A DNA stretch of 39,534 nt from CAZDHT01 sp964505325. GTDB lineage: Bacteria; Planctomycetota; PUPC01. The position numbers and the translations under genes were made by a program. The notes beneath the pieces were generated by a model. The model saw nothing but the letters and a program-made list of their open reading frames with translations. It ran no database searches and was not told the origin of the DNA. Positions 23,081-30,681 of the stretch are shown here, in pieces (the first letter of the stretch is position 1; the number at the start of each line of letters is the position of its first letter). Where the stretch lies: positions 1 through 39,534 of the forward strand of contig CAZDHT010000016.1 of the NCBI GenBank assembly GCA_964505325.1, written 5' to 3'.

Positions 23081-24196
23081 ATGAGCCTGCTCTACAAAGG
23101 CGATTGGGACCAGGTGAAGGAGCGGTACCGAGCGTGGTGGGCTCACGATAACTTCGGGCGCTGCGGCCTGGCGGTCACCGCGCCCAGGAAGAACCCGCCC
23201 GACGTTCCTGAGCCGGTGCGCCCGCCGACGCCGGAAGAGCGTTGGACCGACCTCGATTACATCAGCGCACTCGGCGACTACCGGAACTCGCGCACGTTCT
23301 TCGGCGGCGAAGCGTTCCCCGTGTGGAGCTACGGATACCCGGGCAACAAGCGCCTGGCGGTGTTCCTCGGGTGCCCGCTCGCGCTCGACTTCGAGACCGG
23401 CTGGCTGGACCCGATTCTGGCGGACGAGGACATCGACTGTCATTCTCTCCGCCTGAACGAGGGCGAGCCGCACTGGCAGTTCACGTTGAGCTGGCTCCGT
23501 CGCGGCGCACAGGAGGCGACGGGCAAGTCAATCCCCGCCGTCGGCGCGTTCGGCGGATGCGGCGACACCCTCGCCGCGCTGCGCGGCAGCGACAGGCTGC
23601 TCTACGACGTGGCCGACCGGCCGGACCAGGTCCGCGAGGCCGACCAGTTCCTGATGGACCTGTGGTGCAAGGTGTACGACACGTTTCACGACATCGTGAA
23701 GGAAGCGGCCGAAGGCTCCACCTGCTGGTTCGGGCTGTGGTCGCCGGGCAAGTTCTACGCCGCCCAGAACGATTTCTCCTACATGATCTCGCCGGAGATG
23801 TTCCGCGATATCTTCCTGCCGTCGATTGAGAAGCAGACGCAGTTCCTCGACCACGCCGTCTATCACGTCGACGGCGTCGGGGCATTCGCGCACGTCGATG
23901 CGCTGCTCGAACTGCCGCGGCTCCAGGCTATCCAGATACTTCCCGGCTCCGGCAAGCCGAGCCCGCTGCACTACATGGACGTGCTCAGGAAAGTGCAGGC
24001 CGCCGGCCGGAACCTGCACATCAGTATCCCGCCGGAGCAAGTGGAGCCGGCCCTGTCGGAGCTCTCGGCGCGGGGCTTGTTCATCGCCACCAGTTGCAGC
24101 ACGGAAGACGAAGCGCGCTCCCTGCTCAAGCGCGCGGAGAAGTGGTCCAGGGACCGCACGGCCGCCGCTGTCACGAATGGAGGAAGAGGACGGTGA
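23081..24196 (+). CDS. URO-D-superfamily protein, second in the operon
   Basis: This 371-residue protein is related to the URO-D-like gene at 6215-7306 and, more distantly, to that at 20710. LDHAVYHVDGVGAFAH gives His262-Val-Asp264-Gly, and FIATSCSTEDEA puts Cys339 near the end; a H-x-D...C set could bind a metal. The N-terminus (YKGDWDQVKERYRAWWAHDNFGRC) is typical of a group of unnamed proteins in sugar gene clusters rather than of HemE. GGAG lies 9 nt before ATG 23081. It ends with a GTGA overlap into the aminotransferase gene. Function unknown; presence of two such proteins in one operon suggests different substrates or a heteromer. Confidence 0.75.
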   Translation: MSLLYKGDWDQVKERYRAWWAHDNFGRCGLAVTAPRKNPPDVPEPVRPPTPEERWTDLDYISALGDYRNSRTFFGGEAFPVWSYGYPGNKRLAVFLGCPLALDFETGWLDPILADEDIDCHSLRLNEGEPHWQFTLSWLRRGAQEATGKSIPAVGAFGGCGDTLAALRGSDRLLYDVADRPDQVREADQFLMDLWCKVYDTFHDIVKEAAEGSTCWFGLWSPGKFYAAQNDFSYMISPEMFRDIFLPSIEKQTQFLDHAVYHVDGVGAFAHVDALLELPRLQAIQILPGSGKPSPLHYMDVLRKVQAAGRNLHISIPPEQVEPALSELSARGLFIATSCSTEDEARSLLKRAEKWSRDRTAAAVTNGGRGR

Positions 24197-25560
24197 CAAC
24201 CAGGATGTCCGATTGGGCTTCGATCGACGCGTCGGAGTACCCGAAGATCGTGACCGATGAGATACCGGGCCCGAAGTCGCAGGCGATGCACACCCGCGCG
24301 GCCGGAATCATGAAGGGGTATTCCGGGCAGGTGCGCCTGTTCCCCGTCTGCTTCGAGTCCGGGCGCGGCGTGGTCCTGCGCGACGTGGACGGGAACGAGT
24401 ACATCGACTTCTCCTCGGGCATCTACGTCGCCAACCTCGGTCACTGCCATCCCAAGGTGTCGGAGGCCGTCGCCAGGGCGGCCCACACCCTGATGAACTG
24501 CCACGACTTCACCACCCCGGTGAAGCTCGAGCTGCTGGAGAGGCTGGTCGACGTGCTCCCGGACGGGCTCAACGGCGTCCAGCTCTACGACTCCGGCACA
24601 ACGGCCGTCGAGGCGGCGCTCCGCGTCGTCAGGGCCGCCACCGGAAAGCACGAGTTCATCTCGTGCTTCCGCGACTTCCACGGCAAGACCGGCCACGCCG
24701 TCAGCCTCGCGCGCATGAAGCCGTCGAACGCCCCGGCACGCGCCGCCGGCTTCTACATGGTGCCGCGGCCCGACCCGTATCGGCCGCTCTTCACCAAGCC
24801 TGACGGCGTTATTGACACCGATCGCTACCTCGAACTGTACGACGAGTTCATCGCCGAGGCGACGACCGGCCAAGTCGCCGCATTCGTGCTCGAACCGATC
24901 CAGGGGTGGGCCGGCTCGGTCTTCCCACCCGATGACTTCCTCGCCAAGCTCGTGCAGTTCTGCCACGAGCGCGACATCCTCTTCTTCGCGGACGAGGTGC
25001 TGACCGGCATGGGCCGCACGGGCACGTGGCTCGCGTGCGAGCACTACGGCGTGGTCCCCGACGTGGTGACGCTGGGCAAGGGACTGGGCAACGGATTCCC
25101 GGTCACGGCGATGGTCACCAGCGAGGAGCACAAGGACGCCGTCGAGAAGATATCGGCGTCGACCTCCTACGGCGGGAATCCCATGGCGTGCGCCGCCGCG
25201 CTCGCCTCGATCACCGCCATCGAAGAGGAAGGGATTCTCGGCCACGTCGCGGAACTCGAGCGCTTCTTCGTGAAGCGTCTCGAACAGATGAAGGCGGAAC
25301 ACCCGATCGTCGGCGACGTGCGCTGCAAGGGCTGCCTGATGGGCGTCGAGCTGGTGCAGGACCGCTCGACCAAGGAGCCTTTCACTGCCGCAGGCGAAAT
25401 GGTATACCAGAGAGCGTTCCGAAAGGGCCTCGCCTGGATCCCGGCGGGACACATCCTCCGCATGAGCCCGCCGCTCATCATGGAGGAGCCGGTGGCGGCG
25501 AAGGCGATGGACATCATCGACGAGGCGATCGGCGAGACGGAGAGAGAGTTGCTCGGATAG
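24193..25560 (+). CDS. Class III PLP-dependent aminotransferase
   Basis: This 455-residue class III (omega) aminotransferase is of the acetylornithine/GABA type in fold. LYDSGTTAVEAALRVVRAATGK binds the PLP phosphate, FFADEVLTGMGRTG gives Asp267, and VTLGKGLGNGFP gives the PLP Lys296. GNPMACAAALASI and the C-terminal LRMSPPLIMEE are family features. The amino donor or acceptor could be a pathway intermediate or an amino acid such as alanine. GTG 24193 overlaps the previous stop as GTGA and has GGAGGAAG 6 nt upstream; ATG 24205 is the alternative start. In this operon it may deaminate an amino sugar, amino polyol or beta-amino acid; which is unknown. Confidence 0.93.
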   Translation: MTTRMSDWASIDASEYPKIVTDEIPGPKSQAMHTRAAGIMKGYSGQVRLFPVCFESGRGVVLRDVDGNEYIDFSSGIYVANLGHCHPKVSEAVARAAHTLMNCHDFTTPVKLELLERLVDVLPDGLNGVQLYDSGTTAVEAALRVVRAATGKHEFISCFRDFHGKTGHAVSLARMKPSNAPARAAGFYMVPRPDPYRPLFTKPDGVIDTDRYLELYDEFIAEATTGQVAAFVLEPIQGWAGSVFPPDDFLAKLVQFCHERDILFFADEVLTGMGRTGTWLACEHYGVVPDVVTLGKGLGNGFPVTAMVTSEEHKDAVEKISASTSYGGNPMACAAALASITAIEEEGILGHVAELERFFVKRLEQMKAEHPIVGDVRCKGCLMGVELVQDRSTKEPFTAAGEMVYQRAFRKGLAWIPAGHILRMSPPLIMEEPVAAKAMDIIDEAIGETERELLG

Positions 25561-25562
25561 GT

Positions 25563-25583
25563 TTTATAGGTCCTATAGGTCCC
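25563..25583 (+). repeat. Short tandem repeat in the aminotransferase-amidohydrolase gap
   Basis: Two copies of TATAGGTCC (25566-25583 region) follow the aminotransferase stop. It is AT-richer than the surrounding genes and includes the self-complementary stretch GGTCCTATAGGTCC-like core. No Shine-Dalgarno for the next gene is visible here. It is too short to say more. Confidence 0.4.
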
Positions 25584-25591
25584 ATACGCGG

Positions 25592-26623
25592 ATGACCAAA
25601 CTGAATCCGAATTTCGTTTACGATGAGATCGACGAGAGGGTCTGGCGCGAAGAGCTCGACGCGTTCCTCCCCCGTCGCATCTTCGACTTTCACGGCCACG
25701 TGTACCTCAAGTCCCACGCGCCATCCAGGGCGGAAGAGAGCAAGGACCCTTCCCACCCCAGCGTGGTCGAGGAGTATCCTCACCAAGCGTTCGCCGCCGT
25801 GGAGAGCCGCTTGTGGCCGGGCCGCGAGGTGAAGGCTCTGGTCTTCGGGACTGTCGCGGCGGACGTCGACCTGGAGGCGACGAACGCGTACGCCGCCGAG
25901 GCCGCCCACACCCACGGCTGGCATGCGCTGATGGTTCCCTCGATGACCGACGACGCGAATACCATCCTGGCCAAGGTCCGCGACGGCGGCTTCCTCGGGC
26001 TCAAACCGTACTTCTCTTTCGTCCGAGACAAGCCCGCCGCCGAAGTGACCCTGGAGGACATGGTGACCCCGGCGATGCGGACGGCGGCCGACCGCGCCGG
26101 CCTTATCGTCACCACGCACATCCCGCGCGCCAGGCGCCTGGCGGACCCCGTGAACATCCGCGGGCTGCGCCGGCTGTGCAAGGACGCGCCCAACGCCAAG
26201 ATCGTGCTCGCCCACTTCGGCCGCTGCTACTTCCCCGAGGCCATCGGCGACGGCCTCAGCCTCGCCAACGTCGGCAACTTGTACCCCGAGCTGAGCATGG
26301 TCCAGGACTGGGAGGTCATCGAGGCATGCTTCAGCGCCTTCGACCGCAAGAAAATCCTGTTCGGCCTCGACCTGCCGGTGGCGCAGGAGAAAGGGAAGTG
26401 CCTGGGCATCAACGGCCAGCGCCATTTCTTTACCCGGCGCCCGCACAAGTGGAGCATCCACGCCGAGCCGGATGGGTACGAGGTGCGGTGCACGTTGTTT
26501 GCGTATGAGATGGCGCGGGCGATCAAGAAGGCGAGCGGGCGGGCGAATCTCTCCCGCGCCGAGATCAACGATATCTTCTGGTTCAACGCGCAGCGGCTCG
26601 TCGATTCGGTCAATGCCCAGTAG
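25592..26623 (+). CDS. Amidohydrolase-family protein
   Basis: This 343-residue TIM-barrel hydrolase is of the amidohydrolase-2 type. RIFDFHGHVYLKSH gives His34-x-His36, LIVTTHIPRA and IVLAHFGRCY supply further His ligands, and KILFGLDLPVA the late Asp. The C-terminal EINDIFWFNAQRLV matches the family's NAxR(L/F) ending. Likely reactions are lactone or amide hydrolysis, or decarboxylation, on a small sugar-derived substrate. It differs from the amidohydrolase at 8874-9887, so the two operons use separate enzymes. No clear ribosome-binding site is seen before ATG 25592. It precedes the isomerase by 12 bp. Confidence 0.85.
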   Translation: MTKLNPNFVYDEIDERVWREELDAFLPRRIFDFHGHVYLKSHAPSRAEESKDPSHPSVVEEYPHQAFAAVESRLWPGREVKALVFGTVAADVDLEATNAYAAEAAHTHGWHALMVPSMTDDANTILAKVRDGGFLGLKPYFSFVRDKPAAEVTLEDMVTPAMRTAADRAGLIVTTHIPRARRLADPVNIRGLRRLCKDAPNAKIVLAHFGRCYFPEAIGDGLSLANVGNLYPELSMVQDWEVIEACFSAFDRKKILFGLDLPVAQEKGKCLGINGQRHFFTRRPHKWSIHAEPDGYEVRCTLFAYEMARAIKKASGRANLSRAEINDIFWFNAQRLVDSVNAQ

Positions 26624-26635
26624 GAGGTCTCTGCG

Positions 26636-28030
26636 GTGGAACGCAAGAAGCCGACCGTCGGTGTCCTGATGACCCTGCTCGAGCTGTACAGGAAGACGGA
26701 CCCGGAGAGGCCGGCCGCCCTGCACAATCACTGGAAGCCGGTGATGGAGGACGTTCTTTCAGACGTGGCGGAGCTGCACTTCACCGGGGTCTCTCACACC
26801 GCGGAGGAGGTCGCCAAGGCGGTCTCGTCGTGTGATCAGGCCGATTGCGACCTGTTGCTCGTCCTGCCCCTGGCGTACGCCCCGAGCGGTGCGGCGGAGG
26901 AAGCGCTCTGCCAGACGGAACTGCCGCTTCTTGTGGTCAGCAGCGCCCGCGATGCAACCCTGCCGTACGACATGAGCGGCGACCACATCATGGCCAACCA
27001 TGCCATGCACGGGGTGCAAGACCTGGCGAACGTCCTGGCCCGGAAGGGCCGGCACTTCGAGCTGCTGGCCGGACATCCATCGGATGCGGCGTTCCGCGAA
27101 CGCCTGCATCGTGCGGTCGGGGCCGCCGCCGGCGCGCGGGTCTTCCGCAAGGGTTGGGTCGGCCGGGTCGGTGAGCCGTTTGAGGACATGCTCGACTTCG
27201 ACCCGGGGCCGCGCCTGGGGGAGCACTTCGGGCTGGGAACCGTTTCCATCAGCCCGGATGAGCTCGCCAAGGTGGCAGAGAGCGTAACGGACGAACGCAT
27301 CTCGGAGCTGGCGGAGTGGGCCCGGTCGGAGTTCGACGTGGATGATGAACTGACGCCCGAGATACTCAGCACCTCGGCGCGGTGGTCGCTCGCGCTGGAA
27401 GACCTCGTCCAGTCGGGTGAGCTCGACGCCATCTCGATGAACTTCCTGGCGGTTGCTGCGGCCGGCGCCGACACCATGCCGTTCCTCGGCGCCTCGCGGC
27501 TGATGGCGCGCGGCGTGGGGTACGCGGGAGAGGGCGACATCCTGACGGCGGCGTTGGTGGCCGCCTTCGCGCGCATGGCGGGCGCCGCCACGTTCACGGA
27601 GATGTTCTGCCCCGATTACGAGCGGTCGGAGGTCCTGCTCAGCCACATGGGCGAATGCAACTTCGCCCTGGCCAATCCCGAACGTCCGGTGAAGCTGGTG
27701 GCGAAGGAATTCGCGTTCGGCGAGTGCGAGAAGCCGGCGGTTCCCGTCTTCCAGCTCAAACCGGGCGCCGTGACGCTCGCCTGCATCACGCAGTGGCCGG
27801 GCGAGGGGTTCCGCGTCGTAGCGTGCACGGGCGAGGTCACCGAGGCCCCCGAGCACGCGGGACTGAGCAGCCCGTACTCGCGTATCCGGTTCGGCCGCGA
27901 ACTGCCCGGCTTCCTCGAGGATTACTCCCGGGCCGGCGGCACACATCATCTGGCGCTCGGCTACGGCGACCTCCTCGATGAGTTGCGTACATTCACCCGC
28001 TTCCTCAACATCTCGTGCCAGGTCGTTTAG
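26636..28030 (+). CDS. L-arabinose/L-fucose isomerase-like protein
   Basis: This 464-residue protein has the fold pattern of FucI/AraA aldose-ketose isomerases. A plausible metal site reads YAGEGDILTAA (Glu299), FTEMFCPDY (Glu322), LLSHMGEC (His337) and THHLALGY (His437). The order and the 100-residue gap between the two His match Glu306, Glu333, His350 and His450 of E. coli AraA. The N-terminus (TVGVLMTLLELYRKTDPE) and CDLLLVLPLAYAPS fit the family's first domain. It should convert an aldose to a ketose, upstream of the FGGY kinase and the aldolase of this operon. AGGAGG lies 8 nt before GTG 26636. Substrate stereochemistry cannot be read from sequence. Confidence 0.85.
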   Translation: MERKKPTVGVLMTLLELYRKTDPERPAALHNHWKPVMEDVLSDVAELHFTGVSHTAEEVAKAVSSCDQADCDLLLVLPLAYAPSGAAEEALCQTELPLLVVSSARDATLPYDMSGDHIMANHAMHGVQDLANVLARKGRHFELLAGHPSDAAFRERLHRAVGAAAGARVFRKGWVGRVGEPFEDMLDFDPGPRLGEHFGLGTVSISPDELAKVAESVTDERISELAEWARSEFDVDDELTPEILSTSARWSLALEDLVQSGELDAISMNFLAVAAAGADTMPFLGASRLMARGVGYAGEGDILTAALVAAFARMAGAATFTEMFCPDYERSEVLLSHMGECNFALANPERPVKLVAKEFAFGECEKPAVPVFQLKPGAVTLACITQWPGEGFRVVACTGEVTEAPEHAGLSSPYSRIRFGRELPGFLEDYSRAGGTHHLALGYGDLLDELRTFTRFLNISCQVV

Positions 28031-28041
28031 GAGTCCGAAGG

Positions 28042-29151
28042 TTGGAGCAGTTGAACATCGGAGTGGTCGGAGCGTGCGGACGCGGGGCGAGCTTCAAGAC
28101 CGCCTGCGACGCTCTGGACGTCGCCCGTGTCCGCGCGGTCTGCGACATCAACGCGGAAGACCTGGAGTCGGCGAAGGAGCGGCTGGGCGCGAGCGAAGCA
28201 TATGCCGACTATGAGACGATGCTGGAGGAATCGGATCTCGACGCCGTCATCATCGGGACCCCGATGCACCTTCACGTCCCGCAGGCGATCGCGGCGCTTC
28301 AACGGGGCCTGCACGTCTTGAGCGAAGTGCCGGCGGGGGTCTCCATCGAAGAGTGCAAGGACCTGGTGTCGGCCTGCAACCGAAGCAGCGCCGTCTACAT
28401 GATGGCGGAGAACTACACCTACACGCGCGCCAACGTGATGGTGCGCGAGATCGCGCGCCGCGGGCTCTTCGGCACGCCGTATTACGCGGTAGGCGAGTAC
28501 CTGCACGAGCTGAAGGGCCTGAACGAGATTACGACCTGGCGGCGGAAGTGGCAGACGGGCATCGACGGCGTGACCTACGGCACCCACAGCCTCGGCCCCA
28601 TCCTCCAGTGGATGCCGGGCGAGCGCGTTGTGTCGGTGTCCTGCGCCGGCACGGGCCACCACTACATCGATCCGCGCGGCGACGAATACGAGAACGAGGA
28701 TTCGTGCACGATGCTGTGTCGGATGTCGGGCGGCGGGTTGGCGGTCATCCGGGTCGACATGCTGTCCAACCGCCCCCACGCCATGCACAACCACGAGCTT
28801 CAGGGCACGGACGGCTGCTACGAATCGCCCCGCACGCAGCGCGGCGGGACCCACCGCATCTGGCTGAAATCGCGCTGCGCCGACCCGAACGAATGGCTCG
28901 ACCTCGCGGACCTCGAAGACGAGTTCCTGCCGGACTTCTGGAAAGAAGCCACGGACGCCGCCAGGGAGGCCGGCCACGGCGGCGGAGACTACTTCGAGAT
29001 TCTCGACTTCGTGGACGCCGTGCGGCGCACGCGCCCGTGCCCCATCGGCATTCACGAAGCGATGGACATGACGCTGCCCGGGCTGGTGAGCCAGCAGTCG
29101 ATCGCGCAGGACGGCGCCTGGCTGCCGGTGCCCGATTCGAGGGAATGGTGA
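28042..29151 (+). CDS. Gfo/Idh/MocA-like oxidoreductase, EVP variant
   Basis: This 369-residue protein starts with NIGVVGACGRGASFKT (5-20), an altered Rossmann glycine motif. IIGTPMHLHVPQA is the cofactor loop. The usual EKP is EVP (Glu95-Val96-Pro97), so the catalytic Lys is missing. The C-terminal domain keeps YGTHSLGPIL, with a His in the expected place. TTG 28042 is preferred because AGGAG lies 8 nt upstream; TTG 28051 is an alternative. It follows the isomerase by 11 bp. As with the protein at 21881, loss of the Lys suggests altered chemistry. It may still bind NAD(P). Confidence 0.84.
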   Translation: MEQLNIGVVGACGRGASFKTACDALDVARVRAVCDINAEDLESAKERLGASEAYADYETMLEESDLDAVIIGTPMHLHVPQAIAALQRGLHVLSEVPAGVSIEECKDLVSACNRSSAVYMMAENYTYTRANVMVREIARRGLFGTPYYAVGEYLHELKGLNEITTWRRKWQTGIDGVTYGTHSLGPILQWMPGERVVSVSCAGTGHHYIDPRGDEYENEDSCTMLCRMSGGGLAVIRVDMLSNRPHAMHNHELQGTDGCYESPRTQRGGTHRIWLKSRCADPNEWLDLADLEDEFLPDFWKEATDAAREAGHGGGDYFEILDFVDAVRRTRPCPIGIHEAMDMTLPGLVSQQSIAQDGAWLPVPDSREW

Positions 29152-29161
29152 ATCATGAGTA

Positions 29162-29177
29162 GCCAGTGATCACTGGC
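29162..29177. promoter_or_regulatory. 16-bp perfect palindrome before the FGGY kinase
   Basis: GCCAGTGATCACTGGC is fully self-complementary and lies 11 bp before the kinase ATG. It could be an operator for a dimeric regulator, or an RNA hairpin overlapping the ribosome-binding region. No second copy was seen in the window. Confidence 0.35.
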
Positions 29178-29187
29178 GGGGGCCAGC

Positions 29188-30681
29188 ATGGCCGACGAGC
29201 TGTACATCGGGATCGACCTCGGCACGACCGGCATCAAGGTCGGGCTGTTCGATGCCTCGGGCGGCACCATCGCGGCGGCCTCGCGCGAAATCCAGCTCGA
29301 CACCCCGGCACCCGGCCTTGCCGAGTTCGACGGGGACGAGTACATCGATCTCGCGTTTGACGGCATCCGCGAAGCGCTGGCCGCGCCGGGGGTCGACGCG
29401 GGAATGGTCCGGGCGATCGGCCTCTCCAGCCAGGCGCAGACCTTTGTTCTCCTCGACGAGGACGGCCGGCTGGTGCGCCCGGCCGTGAGCTGGCTCGATG
29501 TCCGCGCCGGAGCCGAAGCGGAGGAGCTTTCCCAGTTGTCTGCGCGCGTCGGTGCCGAAGAGGTGAACGCCATCTCCAGCGCCCCGAAAATCCTCTGGCT
29601 CTGCCGGCACGAGCCGGAGGTAATGGCGCGCGTGCGGCAGGTTCACGTGATCCCCGATCACTTCATCTACCGCCTCACCGGCCGCGCCGCCACGGACCCC
29701 GTTACCGCCAGTTCCACGGGCGCCTACGAGAAGTGGGAGCGGCGGTGGCTGGAGGAACTCCTCGCGGCGTGCGGACTCGAGGTCGGGATGATGCCCGACG
29801 TACTCCTGCCCGGCCAGGCCGCGGGCGAGTTGACCGCCGGGGCCGCAGCCGCGCTGGGCCTGCCGCGGGCGGTGGTGGCCGTGGTGGGCACGAACGATCA
29901 GTATGCGGGCGCGCTTGGCGCGGGCAACGCCACGCCGGGCTGCGCGTCGCTGGCGCTCGGCACCGCGCTGGCCATCGTCGCCACGAGCGAGACCCGCGAG
30001 GACCTGCCGCCCGGCGAGGGCGTGGCCCCCCATCCCGCGGCAGGCAAGGACGGCGGTCTGTATGCGCTCCTCGCCTACGCCAAGACCTCGGGGGTCGTCG
30101 TGCGGTGGTTCCGCGACACCTTCGCCCCTTCGCTGTCGTACGACGAGCTGTTCGCGGAGGCGGATTCGGCACCTATCGGCGCGGACGGGGTCAATTGCCT
30201 CCCGCATTTCTCAGGCACGGCGACGCCCGACTTCAACCCCGCCGTGCGCGGGGCGTTTTCCGGGCTGAGCCTCTCGCACGGCCGCGCCCACCTGGCCCGG
30301 GCGCTGGCCGAGTCCCTCGCGTTTACGGTCCGCGAGAACCTCGACCTGCTCGGGCGGACCGTTCAGGTGACCAGTCTCCGCGCCATTGGCGGCGGCGCGA
30401 AGTCGGACATCTGGCTTCAGATGATCGCGGACGTGACGGGCGTCCCGGTGGCGCGCCCCGAGACCCGTGAGGCCGCATGCCTCGGCGCCGCCGCGCTCGG
30501 GATGGTGGGAGCGGGCCGCTACGACTCGGTGGCGGACGCGGTCCGCGAACTATACCGCCCGGGCCGCTACTTCGAACCGGACCCCGAGGTGCGGGGGGCG
30601 TATGACGAAGCCCACGCGCGGTACCGGAGGCTGTACGAGTCGCTGTACGGCAAGCAGCAGGAGGAGACCGGGAGTGGCTAG
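29188..30681 (+). CDS. FGGY-family carbohydrate kinase (xylulokinase-like)
   Basis: This 497-residue kinase phosphorylates a ketose, polyol or similar sugar with ATP. The first phosphate motif is YIGIDLGTTGIKVGLFD (6-22). ASSTGAYEKWERRW lies in the substrate region. VVGTNDQYAGALGAG gives Asp237, in the place of the catalytic base (Asp233 of E. coli XylB). LRAIGGGAKSDIWLQMIADV is the adenosine motif and REAACLGAAALG follows as in XylB. Length is typical. GGGGG lies about 6 nt before ATG 29188. In the operon it should act after the isomerase, producing the substrate of the aldolase. It may prefer L-ribulose, L-xylulose or a deoxy-ketose; this is open. Confidence 0.93.
   Translation: MADELYIGIDLGTTGIKVGLFDASGGTIAAASREIQLDTPAPGLAEFDGDEYIDLAFDGIREALAAPGVDAGMVRAIGLSSQAQTFVLLDEDGRLVRPAVSWLDVRAGAEAEELSQLSARVGAEEVNAISSAPKILWLCRHEPEVMARVRQVHVIPDHFIYRLTGRAATDPVTASSTGAYEKWERRWLEELLAACGLEVGMMPDVLLPGQAAGELTAGAAAALGLPRAVVAVVGTNDQYAGALGAGNATPGCASLALGTALAIVATSETREDLPPGEGVAPHPAAGKDGGLYALLAYAKTSGVVVRWFRDTFAPSLSYDELFAEADSAPIGADGVNCLPHFSGTATPDFNPAVRGAFSGLSLSHGRAHLARALAESLAFTVRENLDLLGRTVQVTSLRAIGGGAKSDIWLQMIADVTGVPVARPETREAACLGAAALGMVGAGRYDSVADAVRELYRPGRYFEPDPEVRGAYDEAHARYRRLYESLYGKQQEETGSG

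Noticed and set aside
21788..23473. 561-codon open frame on the minus strand
   Set aside because: It lies opposite the Gfo/Idh/MocA and URO-D-like genes; no motif and shadow-frame composition.
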